Shown here one piece after another: positions 1-8,891 of a DNA stretch of 44,833 bases; position 1 is the first letter of the stretch, and every line of letters begins with the position of its first letter. The stretch comes from Caulobacter sp. (GTDB lineage Bacteria > Pseudomonadota > Alphaproteobacteria > Caulobacterales > Caulobacteraceae): NCBI GenBank assembly GCA_030652755.1, contig JAUSPV010000008.1, positions 1 to 44,833 on the forward strand, written 5' to 3'. The notes under the pieces were generated by a model. It saw nothing but the letters and a program-made list of their open reading frames with translations, did not search any database and was not told the DNA's origin. The position numbers were made by a program, and so were the translations under genes.

Positions 1-16
1 AGGCTAATTTTGGTCC

Positions 17-82
17 GGGACTTGCTCTTCAGTGGGTGTCCCGTCCAGCTTAAGTTGGAAAGGAACTGAAGTGCATGTCCCC
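17..82. repeat. REP/BIME-like double-hairpin repeat (copy 1)
   Basis: A first hairpin has arms GGGAC (17-21) and GTCCC (38-42). A central small hairpin follows, CCAGCTT (45-51) with AAGTTGG (52-58). A degenerate second palindrome ends in ACTGAAGTGCATGTCCCC (65-82). The last 18 bases are identical to 31247-31264 in copy 3, which has the same hairpin-small hairpin-hairpin order. The shared layout, rather than any single stem, is the argument for a repeat family. It lies just upstream of the cobalamin riboswitch, so it may sit between an upstream gene outside the window and the btuB promoter. Confidence 0.7.
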
Positions 83-128
83 AACCCCGTTTGACCTCCC
101 GCGCCGCAACAGATACCCAGACGCCAGC

Positions 129-300
129 GTCAGGTTCCTTCTCGCGAGAGAAGGTGAAAAGGGAACGGGGTTCAAGACCCCGGCTGCCCCCGCAACTGTA
201 AGCGGCGAGCCCGCGCGTCACATGCCACTGGACCGGTTCGCCGGTCTGGGAAGGCGACGCGCCAAGGTTATGACCCGTGAGCCAGGAGACCTGCCCGGCG
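129..300 (+). promoter_or_regulatory. Cobalamin (adenosylcobalamin-class) riboswitch
   Basis: The hallmark blocks of the cobalamin riboswitch appear in order: GGTTCC near 133, AAAAGGGAAC at 157-166, the B12-box core CCCCCGCAACTGTAAGC near 188-204, GCCACTG at 224-230, GGGAAGGCG near 248-256, and GAGCCAGGAGACCTGCC near 279-295. They match the conserved core of this RNA class, which senses B12 and represses B12 uptake or synthesis genes. The downstream genes are btuB and cobQ, as expected. The element ends about 150 nt before the btuB start, leaving room for an expression platform. Confidence 0.96.
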
Positions 301-407
301 CTGTCGTTCTTCGTACGGCCGGGGTGCGCCGAACGGACGGGTTTTCCCGAGAGACGACACCGCAAGCCAAGCCGCGTCCGCGGCCGGGCCCGGGCGTCCT
401 TGCGCCC

Positions 408-462
408 GGATCGGGTCGTGGGCGTGGGTCGTCAATGAAGAGGAAGACCCGTGACCCGATCC
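408..462 (+). promoter_or_regulatory. Candidate expression platform: nested hairpin over the btuB RBS
   Basis: GGATCGGGTC (408-417) is perfectly complementary to GACCCGATCC (453-462), giving a 10-bp outer stem. Inside it GGGTC (426-430) can pair with GACCC (446-450). The purine-rich ribosome binding site AGAGGAAG (about 439-446) sits in the inner loop, and the GTG start (451-453) lies between the two right-hand arms. A competing hairpin, CCGGGCG (390-396) with CGCCCGG (403-409), overlaps the outer stem by two bases. No U-run follows, so translational control by RBS sequestration fits better than termination. This is inferred from sequence pairing only. Confidence 0.55.
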
Positions 463-2412
463 ACCGCCCGAGCGCTCCTGCGCTCTGTTTCCATCGCCAC
501 CCTGCTGGGCGCCGTCCCGGCGTTCGCCGCCGAAGCGCCGACGGCGCCGACGCCCGATGTCGCCGGCCTCGAGGGCGCCACCGCCGTCGCCGAGCTGATC
601 GTCACCGCCACCCGCTCGCCCCAGGCCGCCGACCGCATCGGCGCCTCGGTGACCGTGCTGTCCACCGCCGACATCGAGGCGGCCCAGTCGCCCGACGTGA
701 TCGAGCTGCTCAATGACGTCCCGGGCGTCAGCTACACCCGCAACGGCGGCGTCGGCGCCGTCTCCGGCGTCAACATCCGCGGGGCCGAGAGCAGCCACAC
801 CGTGCTGCTGATCGACGGTGTGAAGATGAACGACCCCACCGCCCCGCAGGGCGCGGCCAACTTCGGCAACCTGCTGGTCGGCGATGTCGCCCGCATCGAG
901 GTCCTGCGCGGCGCGCAATCGACGCTGTGGGGCAGCCAGGCCATCGGCGGGGTGGTCAACATCGTCACCCGCGAGCCGAGGCAAGGCTTCCAGGCCACGA
1001 TCGACGCCGAGGGCGGCTCGCGCGGGACCGGGTACCTGCGCGCGGGCCTCGGCGGCGCGACCGAACGGCTCAGCTGGCGGCTCGCCGGCAGCCGTTTCCA
1101 GACCGACGGCGTCTCGGCCTTCGCGGCGGGCTCCGAAGCGGACGGCTACGAGAACACCGGGCTGTCCGGCCGCCTGCGGCTGACGCTGACCGACGCCGTC
1201 TCGGCCGAGGTGCGCGCGGTCTGGTCGGACGGCGAGGCCGACACCGACGGCTTCGCCGGCGACGACGCCAGCTATGGCACGACCAAGGAACTGGTCGTCT
1301 ACACCGGCCTCAACGTCGCCCTGCTCGACGGCCGGCTGAAGAACCGGCTGGCCTTCGGCTACACCGAGACCGACCGCAAGGCGCACCAGCCGTCCGACCC
1401 CGTGGCTCCGGTCAGCTTCGAGGGTGTCGGCGAGATCCGGCGCTGGGAATACCAGGGCGTGCTGGCCGTGACCGAGGACTGGACCGCCACCTTCGGCCTT
1501 GAAAGCGAGCGGGCCGAAATGCGCCAGCGGGCGCCCTGGATGTTCGACCCCAACCCGCCGTTCACGACCGGCAAGGTCGGCATCGACAGTGTCTACGGCC
1601 AGGTGCAGGGCCGGGTCCTGCCCGGGGTGACGATCACCGCCGGCCTGCGCCATGACGACCATGACACCTACGGCGCCCACACCCTGGGATCGCTGGCCGG
1701 CGCCTGGAGCCTCACCGACAGCGGCACGATCATTCGCGCGAGCTTCGGCCAGGGCTTCCGCGCGCCCGGCCTCTACGAGCTCTACAGCGTGTACGGCAAC
1801 ACCGCCCTCAATCCGGAGGAGTTCAACAGCTGGGACCTCGGCGTCGAGCAGCGACTCGGCCAGGACGTCGTCGTCTCGGCGACCTGGTTCCGGCGCGAGG
1901 CGGACAACGAGATCCGCTTCTACAGCTGCGCCTTCGGCTCCCCCGCGCCGCTGTGCAATCCTGGCGGCGTCTTCCGCTATGGCTACTACGACAACGTCCA
2001 GAAGACGCAGACCCAGGGTCTGGAGCTCGCTGGCCGCGCCGAGGCCGGGCCGCTGACCCTGAGCGGCAACTTCACCTGGACGCAGGCGGAGAACGCCTCC
2101 GGGATCAACGACGGCAACCAGTTGCCGCGTCGCCCCGAGCACATGGCCAATGTGCAGGCCAGCTGGCGCTGGTCCGACGCGGTAACCACCACGGCGGCTG
2201 TCCGCTATGTCGGCGAGGCGTTCAACAACGACGCCAACACCGTGGTCATGGACGCCTACACCCTGGTCGACCTGCGGGCGTCCTGGCGGCTCAGCGACAC
2301 GGTCGAGCTCTACGGCCGGGTCGAGAACCTGTTCGACGAGGACTATGAGACGGCGCGGGGCTATGGAACGCCGGGACGAGGCGCCTTCGTCGGCGTCCGG
2401 GCCCGGTTCTAG
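451..2412 (+). CDS. btuB: TonB-dependent vitamin B12 outer-membrane receptor
   Basis: A 653-residue TonB-dependent receptor predicted to import cobalamin across the outer membrane using TonB/ExbBD energy. It has a cleavable signal peptide (about 1-26, ending AVPAFA), a TonB box ELIVTATR at 48-55 typical of BtuB, a plug domain (about 60-175, with NIRGAESSHTVLLIDGV), then a beta-barrel ending in the usual C-terminal Phe (VGVRARF). The GTG start at 451 is preceded by AGAGGAAG; the nearby ATG at 435 is out of frame. The cobalamin riboswitch upstream and cobQ 24 bp downstream support B12 as substrate over another siderophore-like ligand. It is probably repressed when B12 is plentiful. Confidence 0.93.
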   Translation: MTRSTARALLRSVSIATLLGAVPAFAAEAPTAPTPDVAGLEGATAVAELIVTATRSPQAADRIGASVTVLSTADIEAAQSPDVIELLNDVPGVSYTRNGGVGAVSGVNIRGAESSHTVLLIDGVKMNDPTAPQGAANFGNLLVGDVARIEVLRGAQSTLWGSQAIGGVVNIVTREPRQGFQATIDAEGGSRGTGYLRAGLGGATERLSWRLAGSRFQTDGVSAFAAGSEADGYENTGLSGRLRLTLTDAVSAEVRAVWSDGEADTDGFAGDDASYGTTKELVVYTGLNVALLDGRLKNRLAFGYTETDRKAHQPSDPVAPVSFEGVGEIRRWEYQGVLAVTEDWTATFGLESERAEMRQRAPWMFDPNPPFTTGKVGIDSVYGQVQGRVLPGVTITAGLRHDDHDTYGAHTLGSLAGAWSLTDSGTIIRASFGQGFRAPGLYELYSVYGNTALNPEEFNSWDLGVEQRLGQDVVVSATWFRREADNEIRFYSCAFGSPAPLCNPGGVFRYGYYDNVQKTQTQGLELAGRAEAGPLTLSGNFTWTQAENASGINDGNQLPRRPEHMANVQASWRWSDAVTTTAAVRYVGEAFNNDANTVVMDAYTLVDLRASWRLSDTVELYGRVENLFDEDYETARGYGTPGRGAFVGVRARF

Positions 2413-2436
2413 CCCGTCCCAAGGGGAGCAGCAGAC

Positions 2437-3894
2437 TTGCCGGCGTTGATGATCCAGGGCTGCGGGTCCGACGTCGGCAAGTCGGTGCTGGTCGCCGGCC
2501 TCTGCCGGCTGTTCGCCAATCGGGGCCTGACGGTGCGTCCGTTCAAGCCGCAGAACATGTCGAACAACGCCGCCGTCGCCGCTGACGGCGGCGAGATCGG
2601 CCGGGCCCAGGCGCTGCAGGCCATCGCCTGCCGCACGCCGCCGACCGTCGACATGAACCCGGTGCTGCTCAAGCCGCAGAGCGACACCGGCGCCCAGCTG
2701 ATCGTGCGCGGCAGGATGGCCGGGACCTGGGAGGCGCGGGGCTATCAGGCGGCGAAGGCCGGGCTGCTCGACACCGTGGTCGAGAGCTTCCGGCGGCTGG
2801 AGGCCCAGGCGGACCTGGTGATCGTCGAGGGGGCGGGCAGCCCGGCGGAGACCAACCTTCGGGCCGGCGACATCGCCAACATGGGCTTCGCCATCGCCGC
2901 CGGCGTGCCGGTGGTGCTGGTCGGCGACATCGACCGGGGCCATGTCATCGCCGCCCTTGTCGGAGCCCATGCGGTGCTGGACGACGGCGACCGGGCGATG
3001 ATCCGCGGCTTCCTGATCAACAAGTTCCGGGGCGATCCGACCCTGTTCGACGAGGGCAGGGCCGAGATCGTGCGGCGCACCGGCTGGGCGGACCTGGGCA
3101 TGGCGCCCTGGCTGGCGGCGGCTCGGTCGCTGCCGGCCGAGGATGCGGTGGTGCTCGACCGGGCGGGCGGCGGCGGGGGGCGGGTGAAGATCGTCGTCCC
3201 GCTGCTGAGCCGGATCGCCAACTTCGATGACTTCGACGCGCTGCGGGCCGAGCCGGCGGTGGACTTCGTCTTCGTCCCGCCGAGGACGCCGCTGCCCGGC
3301 GACGCCGACCTGGTCATCCTGCCCGGGACCAAGGCGACGCTGGCCGACCTGGCCTTCCTGCGGGCCCAGGGCTGGGACATCGACCTCGCCGCCCACGTCC
3401 GGCGCGGCGGCCGGGTGCTGGGCCTCTGCGGCGGCTACCAGATGCTGGGCCGGCGGATCAGCGACCCGGACGGCGTCGAGGGCGAGGCAGGCGAGGCCGA
3501 GGGCCTTGGCCTGCTGGACGTCGGGACGGTGCTGACCGGCGAGAAGACCCTGCGTCCGGTGAGCGGCCGGTTCGGCGAGGCGGCGTTCGAGGGCTACGAG
3601 ATGCATGTCGGCCGCACCACCGGCCCGGCCGCGCCGATGCTGACGCTGGACGACGGCGGGGACGAGGGGGCCGTCTCCGCCGATGGCCGGGTGGCGGGCT
3701 GCTACGTCCATGGCCTGTTCAACCGGCCGCAGGCCCGCGCCGCGATCCTGGCGCGTCTGGGCGCGGCGTCGTCCGGACTCGACCAGGGACAGCTGGTCGA
3801 CGAAGCGCTGGACGCCCTCGCGGCGGCGCTGGAGCAGGCGTTCGATATCGAGGCGCTGATGGAGATCGCCGGGCTCGGCGGTTGCCGTCGCTGA
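2437..3894 (+). CDS. cobQ: Cobyric acid synthase (glutamine-hydrolysing)
   Basis: A 485-residue CobQ/CbiP amidotransferase, which amidates four carboxyl groups of adenosylcobyrinic a,c-diamide using glutamine and ATP. The N-terminal dethiobiotin-synthetase-like ATPase domain begins with the P-loop GCGSDVGKS (8-16) and continues with [10 protein letters not shown], diagnostic for the family. The C-terminal class I glutamine amidotransferase domain carries the nucleophile Cys331 ([11 protein letters not shown]) and His425 (CYVHGLF). The start is TTG at 2437 with AAGGGGAG 8 bases upstream. It lies 24 bp after btuB, so both genes should share the riboswitch leader. The length is normal for the family. 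No other cob genes are visible, so it could serve salvage or a pathway completed elsewhere. Confidence 0.95.
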   Translation: MPALMIQGCGSDVGKSVLVAGLCRLFANRGLTVRPFKPQNMSNNAAVAADGGEIGRAQALQAIACRTPPTVDMNPVLLKPQSDTGAQLIVRGRMAGTWEARGYQAAKAGLLDTVVESFRRLEAQADLVIVEGAGSPAETNLRAGDIANMGFAIAAGVPVVLVGDIDRGHVIAALVGAHAVLDDGDRAMIRGFLINKFRGDPTLFDEGRAEIVRRTGWADLGMAPWLAAARSLPAEDAVVLDRAGGGGGRVKIVVPLLSRIANFDDFDALRAEPAVDFVFVPPRTPLPGDADLVILPGTKATLADLAFLRAQGWDIDLAAHVRRGGRVLGLCGGYQMLGRRISDPDGVEGEAGEAEGLGLLDVGTVLTGEKTLRPVSGRFGEAAFEGYEMHVGRTTGPAAPMLTLDDGGDEGAVSADGRVAGCYVHGLFNRPQARAAILARLGAASSGLDQGQLVDEALDALAAALEQAFDIEALMEIAGLGGCRR

Positions 3895-4056
3895 ATCAGG
3901 GTTGATCCCCGTTAAGCCTAATACTTCGAGCCTGAGCAGGGTTTACGCCTGTTCAGTGTATTCGTTGAATATATTGCAAGTGGTTACTCCGCATTCTCCA
4001 ACGCAAGTTCGGGGAAGAGTGTCGGCAACCGACGCTCGATATTCGGGGTCGACACC

Positions 4057-4965
4057 ATGCGCGTCGCCACTATCGCCAGCCTTGGCGCGTCCGTCCTGCT
4101 GGGGGTGGGCGCCCTGTTCGTGGCCAAGGTCTGGTTGCCCAACGCCCAGGCGGGGCCGGGCAAGGCGGCGGCGCAGCCGTCGGTCGCCATGTCCTCCATC
4201 GTGGCGGCCAGCGCGGCTGTGCCGTACGGAACGAAGCTGGAAGCCGGCAACCTCACCCTGATCAAGGTTCCCGCCGGGTCGATACCGGAAGGCGCCTTCA
4301 CCTCGATCGACCAGGTGCTCGGCCGGGACGGCGGCGCGCCGATCACCCTGGCCGCCCTGGCGCCGCGCGAGGCGCTGCTGCCGTCGAAGGTCAGCGGACC
4401 GGGCCTGAAGCCGTCCGTCGCCGCCCTGATCGATCCTGGCATGCGGGCCTACACCATCAAGGTCAACGACGTCGCCGGCGGCGGCGGCCATGTGCTGCCG
4501 GGCGACCGGGTCGACGTGCTGCTGGCCCGCGCCCTTTCCGACCCTGGCGTCGAGGGGGCGGAGGGCAATCGGCTGATTATCTCCTCGCTGGTGCTGCAGA
4601 ACGTCCGCGTGCTCGGCATGGACATGATCGCTGACCCCGCGTCGGTCGAGAAGTTCGCGCCGTCCACCGCCACCCTGGAGGTCAGTGTCGAGGACGCCGG
4701 CAAGCTGGCGGTGGCCGGTCAGGCCGGAACCCTGTCGTTGGCGCTGCGCCGCTCGGGCGCCACCGAGATCGTCGAGGTTCGCCCGATCACCGCCCGCGAG
4801 GTCACCGGTCTGTCCGGCGGCTTCTCGCCGGCCTCCGACGCGCCCCGCAAGGTCGCCCGGCGGCCCGCTCCCCGTCCGGCCGCCGCGCCGGCGCGCGGCC
4901 TCACCGTGACCGAGGGCGACAGGAAGACCGTCGTCAACGTCCCCACCGAACGCCCCGGGAGCTGA
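4057..4965 (+). CDS. cpaB: Flp/Tad pilus assembly protein CpaB (RcpC)
   Basis: A 302-residue periplasmic component of the Tad pilus machine, anchored by one N-terminal membrane segment (about 5-24). A SAF-type domain follows (about 48-110), then an RcpC-like domain (about 130-235, with YTIKVNDVAGGGGHVLPGDRVDVLL), and a basic Pro/Ala-rich tail. CpaB proteins help assemble or stabilise the CpaC secretin. The stop codon is 2 bp before the cpaC start. The 162 bp upstream (3895-4056) are relatively AT-rich, with TTGAATATATTGC near 3964-3976 that could hold the operon promoter. No pilin or cpaA precedes it, as in the classical Caulobacter order. The RBS is weak (GGGGT about 8 bases upstream). Confidence 0.9.
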   Translation: MRVATIASLGASVLLGVGALFVAKVWLPNAQAGPGKAAAQPSVAMSSIVAASAAVPYGTKLEAGNLTLIKVPAGSIPEGAFTSIDQVLGRDGGAPITLAALAPREALLPSKVSGPGLKPSVAALIDPGMRAYTIKVNDVAGGGGHVLPGDRVDVLLARALSDPGVEGAEGNRLIISSLVLQNVRVLGMDMIADPASVEKFAPSTATLEVSVEDAGKLAVAGQAGTLSLALRRSGATEIVEVRPITAREVTGLSGGFSPASDAPRKVARRPAPRPAAAPARGLTVTEGDRKTVVNVPTERPGS

Positions 4966-4967
4966 CC

Positions 4968-6305
4968 ATGCGCCGCATCGCCATCCTGTGCGCGGCCGCG
5001 CTCCTCTGCGCGCCCGCCATCCCCGCCTCCGCCCAGACCTTTGTCGCCTCGAGCCTGATCGGCGAGATGGCGCCCAGCCGCGTGATCACCGTGCCCAAGG
5101 ACAAGTCGGCGGCCTTCCGCCTGACGGCCGGCGCCGGCGAGATCGTCGTCGCCCAGCCGGATATCGCCCAGATCGTCGCCAACACCGACCGCAGCGTCTA
5201 TGTGCGCGGCAAGACGCTCGGCACCACCAACATCCTGATCTACGACGCCAATCACCGGCTGATCGAGGTGATCGACGTCCGGGTCGGCCAGGACATCGAG
5301 TCGCTGCAGGCCGACCTCGGCTCGGCCCTGCCCGGCGAGCCGATCCGCGTCTCGGCCCTGGCCGGCGGTGTGATGCTGTCGGGCCAGGTCTCGACCAGCT
5401 CGGCGGCGGCGCGCGCCAGGGGCATCGCCGAAAAGTACGCGCCCGGCGGGGTCAACTCCGAACTGACGGTCGAGGCCGCCCAGCAGGTCATGCTGGAGGT
5501 CCGGATCATCGAGGCCAGCCGCAGCTCGCTGAAGGACTTCGGCATCAATGTCGACATCACCAACAACTCGGGCATCGTCTTCGGCTCGGGCACGGGACTG
5601 ATCGGCCTCAACGCCGCCCAGGGCACGCTGGGGATCACCACCAACGTCGGCCCGACCACCATCGAGGCCACGCTGCGGGCGCTGGAGGAGAAGGGCGTCG
5701 TCCGCACCCTGGCCCGGCCCAACCTGGCGGCCATCTCCGGCGAGGAGGCCACCTTCCTGGCCGGCGGCGAGTTTCCCTATCCAGTCCCCAACGGCCAGGG
5801 CGAGATCACCATCCAGTTCAAGCCGTTCGGCGTGACCCTGAAGTTCACCCCGACCGTGCAGGACAGCGGCCTGATCCGGCTGAAGGTCTCGCCCGAGGTG
5901 AGCCAGCTCGACAGCCGGGCCAGCCTGCGTCTGGCCGGCGTCGAGGTGCCCGGCCTGCTGGTCCGCCGCGCCGCCACGACGGTCGAACTCAAGGACACCG
6001 AGACCTTCGCCATCGCCGGCCTGTTCCAGCAGGACTATGCCAACACGATGCGGCAGCTGCCCTGGGTGGGGGAGGTGCCGGTCATCGGCGCGCTGTTCCG
6101 CTCCTCGCGCTGGAAGAAGGCCGAGACCGAGCTGGTTATCCTGGTCACGCCGCGCCTGACCACGGCCGCCCAGAGCCGGGCCCTGGCGCCCGACCCCTTC
6201 TCGGGCTCCAGCGAACCCTCCGCCATAGATCTGATCCTGATGGGCATCGCGCTGGACCGTCCGATCAAGGCGCCGCCCGCCGATTCCTACCTCCCCGTTC
6301 TGTGA
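4968..6305 (+). CDS. cpaC: Tad pilus secretin CpaC (RcpA)
   Basis: A 445-residue outer-membrane secretin expected to form the channel through which the Flp pilus exits. It has a signal peptide (about 1-22, ending PASA), an N-terminal pilus secretin domain (about 38-105, RVITVPKDKSAAFRL), a BON-like segment (about 110-180) and a secretin domain (about 230-400). Secretin signatures include LEEKGVVRTLARPNL and VPVIGALFRS near the C-terminus. The start at 4968 follows GGGAG. cpaE follows after 8 bp. No lipoprotein CpaD gene lies between cpaC and cpaE, although that is its usual position in Caulobacter. Confidence 0.94.
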   Translation: MRRIAILCAAALLCAPAIPASAQTFVASSLIGEMAPSRVITVPKDKSAAFRLTAGAGEIVVAQPDIAQIVANTDRSVYVRGKTLGTTNILIYDANHRLIEVIDVRVGQDIESLQADLGSALPGEPIRVSALAGGVMLSGQVSTSSAAARARGIAEKYAPGGVNSELTVEAAQQVMLEVRIIEASRSSLKDFGINVDITNNSGIVFGSGTGLIGLNAAQGTLGITTNVGPTTIEATLRALEEKGVVRTLARPNLAAISGEEATFLAGGEFPYPVPNGQGEITIQFKPFGVTLKFTPTVQDSGLIRLKVSPEVSQLDSRASLRLAGVEVPGLLVRRAATTVELKDTETFAIAGLFQQDYANTMRQLPWVGEVPVIGALFRSSRWKKAETELVILVTPRLTTAAQSRALAPDPFSGSSEPSAIDLILMGIALDRPIKAPPADSYLPVL

Positions 6306-6313
6306 GCGCTGAC

Positions 6314-7477
6314 ATGACCTTCGCTGGACGCCGCATCCTGATCGTCGGAGCCGGCCTCGCCGAGCTGGCGGGCCAGGCCTTCCGGGACGCCACGCTGCAG
6401 ACCGCGGGCCTCGAGCGCCTGCGGGCCCGCTGGGCGTTCGGCGAGGCGCCCGACCTGATCCTCATCGAGGCGGGCGCCTTCGACTCCGACGCGCTGTCGG
6501 CGGCCATCGCCGCGCTGGCGGCGGGCCCGACGCCGCCGCCGACCCTGCTGACCGGCGACCATCTGCCGGCCGGGCTGGTCCGCAACCTGATGCGCCTGCC
6601 GCGCTCGGATGTGCTGGAAGCGCCGTTCTCGGCCGCCGATCTCGCCGCCTCGTCCGCGCCGCTGGTCGCGCCGACCGCCGCGCCAGCGCTGAACGCGCCG
6701 TCCCGCTGCTGGACCCTCATGGGCGCGGTCGGCGGGGCCGGAGCGACCACCCTGGCCATCGAAACCGCCTGCGCCCTGGCGCTGCGGCTGCCGGGGCCGC
6801 GCCGCGTCTGCCTGATCGACCTGAACCTCGCCGACGGCGCCGCCGCCGCCTATCTGGGCGCGCCGGCCAACATGCTGCTGAGCCGCGCCTCCCAGGCGGC
6901 GGACCGGATTGATCCCCAGCTTCTGGACGCCTTCGTGTCCGGCGCGCCGGGGGGTGTCGACCTGCTAGCCTCGGCCCGCGACCCCCATGCCTATGACACG
7001 ACGTCGGCGGACGCCGTGCTCCGGATGCTCGAGGTCGCCTGCCAGGTCTACGACGCGGTCGTGGTCGACGCCCCCCGCCATCGGCGGCCCTGGACGCTGG
7101 ACGTGCTGGCCGGGTCGGACGAGCTGCTGGTGGTTTCCGAGCTGACCGTCCCGGCCCTGCTCGCCGCCCGGTCGCTGGCGGCGGAGATCGAGAATGACCT
7201 GCCGGCCGGTCCGCAGCCCCGCATCGTGCTCAATCGCCTCGCCAAGCGGGTGTTTGGCCCCGCGCCGTCCATGGCCGAGGCGGAGAAGGCCATGGGCCGC
7301 CGCGCGGCCGGGGGCATCACCTCCGACTGGGAGGCGGCGGCCGCCTCGGCCAACCTCGGCGGACCGATCAGCCAGCACCGGCCCAAGTCGCGCATCGTCA
7401 AGGACGTCGCCGATCTGGTCGACCGCCTGATCGCCTCGCCGGCCCGGTCGCATCCCGAAGACCTGCGGGTGGCGTGA
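6314..7477 (+). CDS. cpaE: CpaE-like ParA/MinD family ATPase of the Tad locus
   Basis: A 387-residue CpaE/TadZ homologue: an atypical receiver-like N-terminal domain (about 1-120) followed by a ParA/MinD-type domain. Family members localise the pilus machine to a cell pole. I chose ATG at 6314, 8 bp after cpaC; the same frame stays open far upstream inside cpaC but has no domain there. Walker A is GAVGGAGATT (137-146). The deviant Walker A lysines are absent: the position before GG is Val, and Ala stands where a P-loop Lys is usual. CpaE proteins often have GATT, but loss of the preceding signature Lys is noteworthy. The CLIDLNLADG and VVVDAPRH strands are kept. ATP binding may be weak or altered. 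Confidence 0.88.
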   Translation: MTFAGRRILIVGAGLAELAGQAFRDATLQTAGLERLRARWAFGEAPDLILIEAGAFDSDALSAAIAALAAGPTPPPTLLTGDHLPAGLVRNLMRLPRSDVLEAPFSAADLAASSAPLVAPTAAPALNAPSRCWTLMGAVGGAGATTLAIETACALALRLPGPRRVCLIDLNLADGAAAAYLGAPANMLLSRASQAADRIDPQLLDAFVSGAPGGVDLLASARDPHAYDTTSADAVLRMLEVACQVYDAVVVDAPRHRRPWTLDVLAGSDELLVVSELTVPALLAARSLAAEIENDLPAGPQPRIVLNRLAKRVFGPAPSMAEAEKAMGRRAAGGITSDWEAAAASANLGGPISQHRPKSRIVKDVADLVDRLIASPARSHPEDLRVA

Positions 7478-8877
7478 TGGGGCGCTTCTCCCTCCGCCGC
7501 GCCGCCGCTCCCGATGCCGCGCCCGACCCGACTCGGCCCTCCTCGACGGCCGCGCCTGTCGCTGTCGTCCCGACGCCCGAGCCCGTCGCCGCCCCGACCC
7601 AGGCCCAGGACGACATGCTCGACATGCGCCTGCGGCTGCACGCCAGACTCATCGAGGAGATCGACCTCTCCAAGCTGGGCGAACTGGACGAGGGCGAGAT
7701 GCGTCGCCAGGTCCGCAAGCTGGTCGGCGACTTCGCCCGCGACGGCCGGCTGGCGCTCAACGGCGCGGAGATGGACCAGCTGGGCGCCGAGGTCTTCGAC
7801 GAGATGGTCGGCCTTGGCCCCATCGAGCCGCTGCTCAAGGACGAGTCGATCAACGACATCCTGATCAACGGGCCGTTTCAGGTTTACGTCGAGCGGCGCG
7901 GCGAGCTGGAGCTCACTCCGGTGCGCTTCCGCGACAACGACCACCTGCTGCGCATCGTCAACCGCATCGTCGCCGCCGTCGGCCGGCGCATCGACGAGAG
8001 CTCGCCGATGGTCGACGCCCGCCTCGCCGACGGCAGCCGCGTCAACGCCGCCATCGCCCCGATCACCATCGACGGCGCCTGCGTCTCGATCCGCAAGTTC
8101 TCCAAGAAGCCGCTCAGCTTCGAGCGGCTGGTCGAGGTCGGCGCCATGCCGGCCTGCGTCGCCGAGTTCCTGCAGGGGGCGGTCTATTCCCGCGTCTCGA
8201 TGGTCATCTCGGGCGGCACCGGCTCGGGCAAGACCACCCTGCTCAACGCCTGTTCGGCGGCGATCAGCGCCAAGGAGCGCCTGATCACCATCGAGGACGC
8301 CGCCGAACTGCAGCTGCAGCAGCCGCATGTGGTGCGCATGGAGACGCGCCCGCCCAACATCGAGGGCAAGGGCGAGATCCGCCAGCGCGAGCTGGTCAAG
8401 AACGCCCTGCGCATGCGGCCCGACCGGGTCATCCTGGGCGAGGTCCGGGGCGAGGAATCCTTCGACATGCTCCAGGCCATGAACACCGGCCACGAGGGCT
8501 CGATGGCCACCATCCACGCCAACAACCCGCGCGAGGCCATCACCCGCCTGGAGCAGATGGTGGCCATGGGCGGCATGAACCTCAGCAACGAGGCGGTGCG
8601 CGGCCAGATCGCGGCGGCGGTCGGGATGGTGGTGCAGGTGATGCGCCTGTCGGACGGCAAGCGGAAGGTGATGAACGTCACCGAGATCACCGGCATGGAG
8701 GGCAACGTCGTGCAGATGCAGGACATCTTCGTCTTCCACCGCACCCGCACCGATCCCGACGGCACGGTCCATGGCGAGTTCCGGGCCACCGGCCTGCGGC
8801 CCAAGTGCCTGGACGAGATGACCCGTCGGGGCATCCACTACGACAGCGCCAACTTCGACCCGCAGCGGGCCCTGTAG
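7477..8877 (+). CDS. cpaF: Tad pilus secretion ATPase CpaF (TadA)
   Basis: A 466-residue type II/IV secretion ATPase that powers Flp pilus polymerisation in the cytoplasm. An Ala/Pro-rich N-terminal linker (1-45) precedes the N-domain and the RecA-like core. Walker A is GGTGSGKTT (246-254), the Asp box includes [18 protein letters not shown], Walker B is [11 protein letters not shown], and the His box is [11 protein letters not shown]. All catalytic motifs look intact. The chosen ATG (7477) overlaps the cpaE stop as TGATG, so translation is probably coupled; an in-frame GTG one codon earlier is the alternative. tadB follows after 14 bp. Confidence 0.96.
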   Translation: MGRFSLRRAAAPDAAPDPTRPSSTAAPVAVVPTPEPVAAPTQAQDDMLDMRLRLHARLIEEIDLSKLGELDEGEMRRQVRKLVGDFARDGRLALNGAEMDQLGAEVFDEMVGLGPIEPLLKDESINDILINGPFQVYVERRGELELTPVRFRDNDHLLRIVNRIVAAVGRRIDESSPMVDARLADGSRVNAAIAPITIDGACVSIRKFSKKPLSFERLVEVGAMPACVAEFLQGAVYSRVSMVISGGTGSGKTTLLNACSAAISAKERLITIEDAAELQLQQPHVVRMETRPPNIEGKGEIRQRELVKNALRMRPDRVILGEVRGEESFDMLQAMNTGHEGSMATIHANNPREAITRLEQMVAMGGMNLSNEAVRGQIAAAVGMVVQVMRLSDGKRKVMNVTEITGMEGNVVQMQDIFVFHRTRTDPDGTVHGEFRATGLRPKCLDEMTRRGIHYDSANFDPQRAL

Positions 8878-8891
8878 GGAGGGCGCCGCAG

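Noticed and set aside
268..3711. 1147-codon open frame on the minus strand opposite btuB and cobQ
   Set aside because: It is antisense to two well-supported genes, has low-complexity Arg/Ala/Gly/Asp/His composition and no domain. Long antisense frames are expected from strong GC bias at third positions.
4988..6313. Upstream extension of the cpaE frame across cpaC
   Set aside because: The translation of this part is Arg/Gly/Pro-rich and out of frame with the secretin. CpaE homology starts only at ATG 6314.
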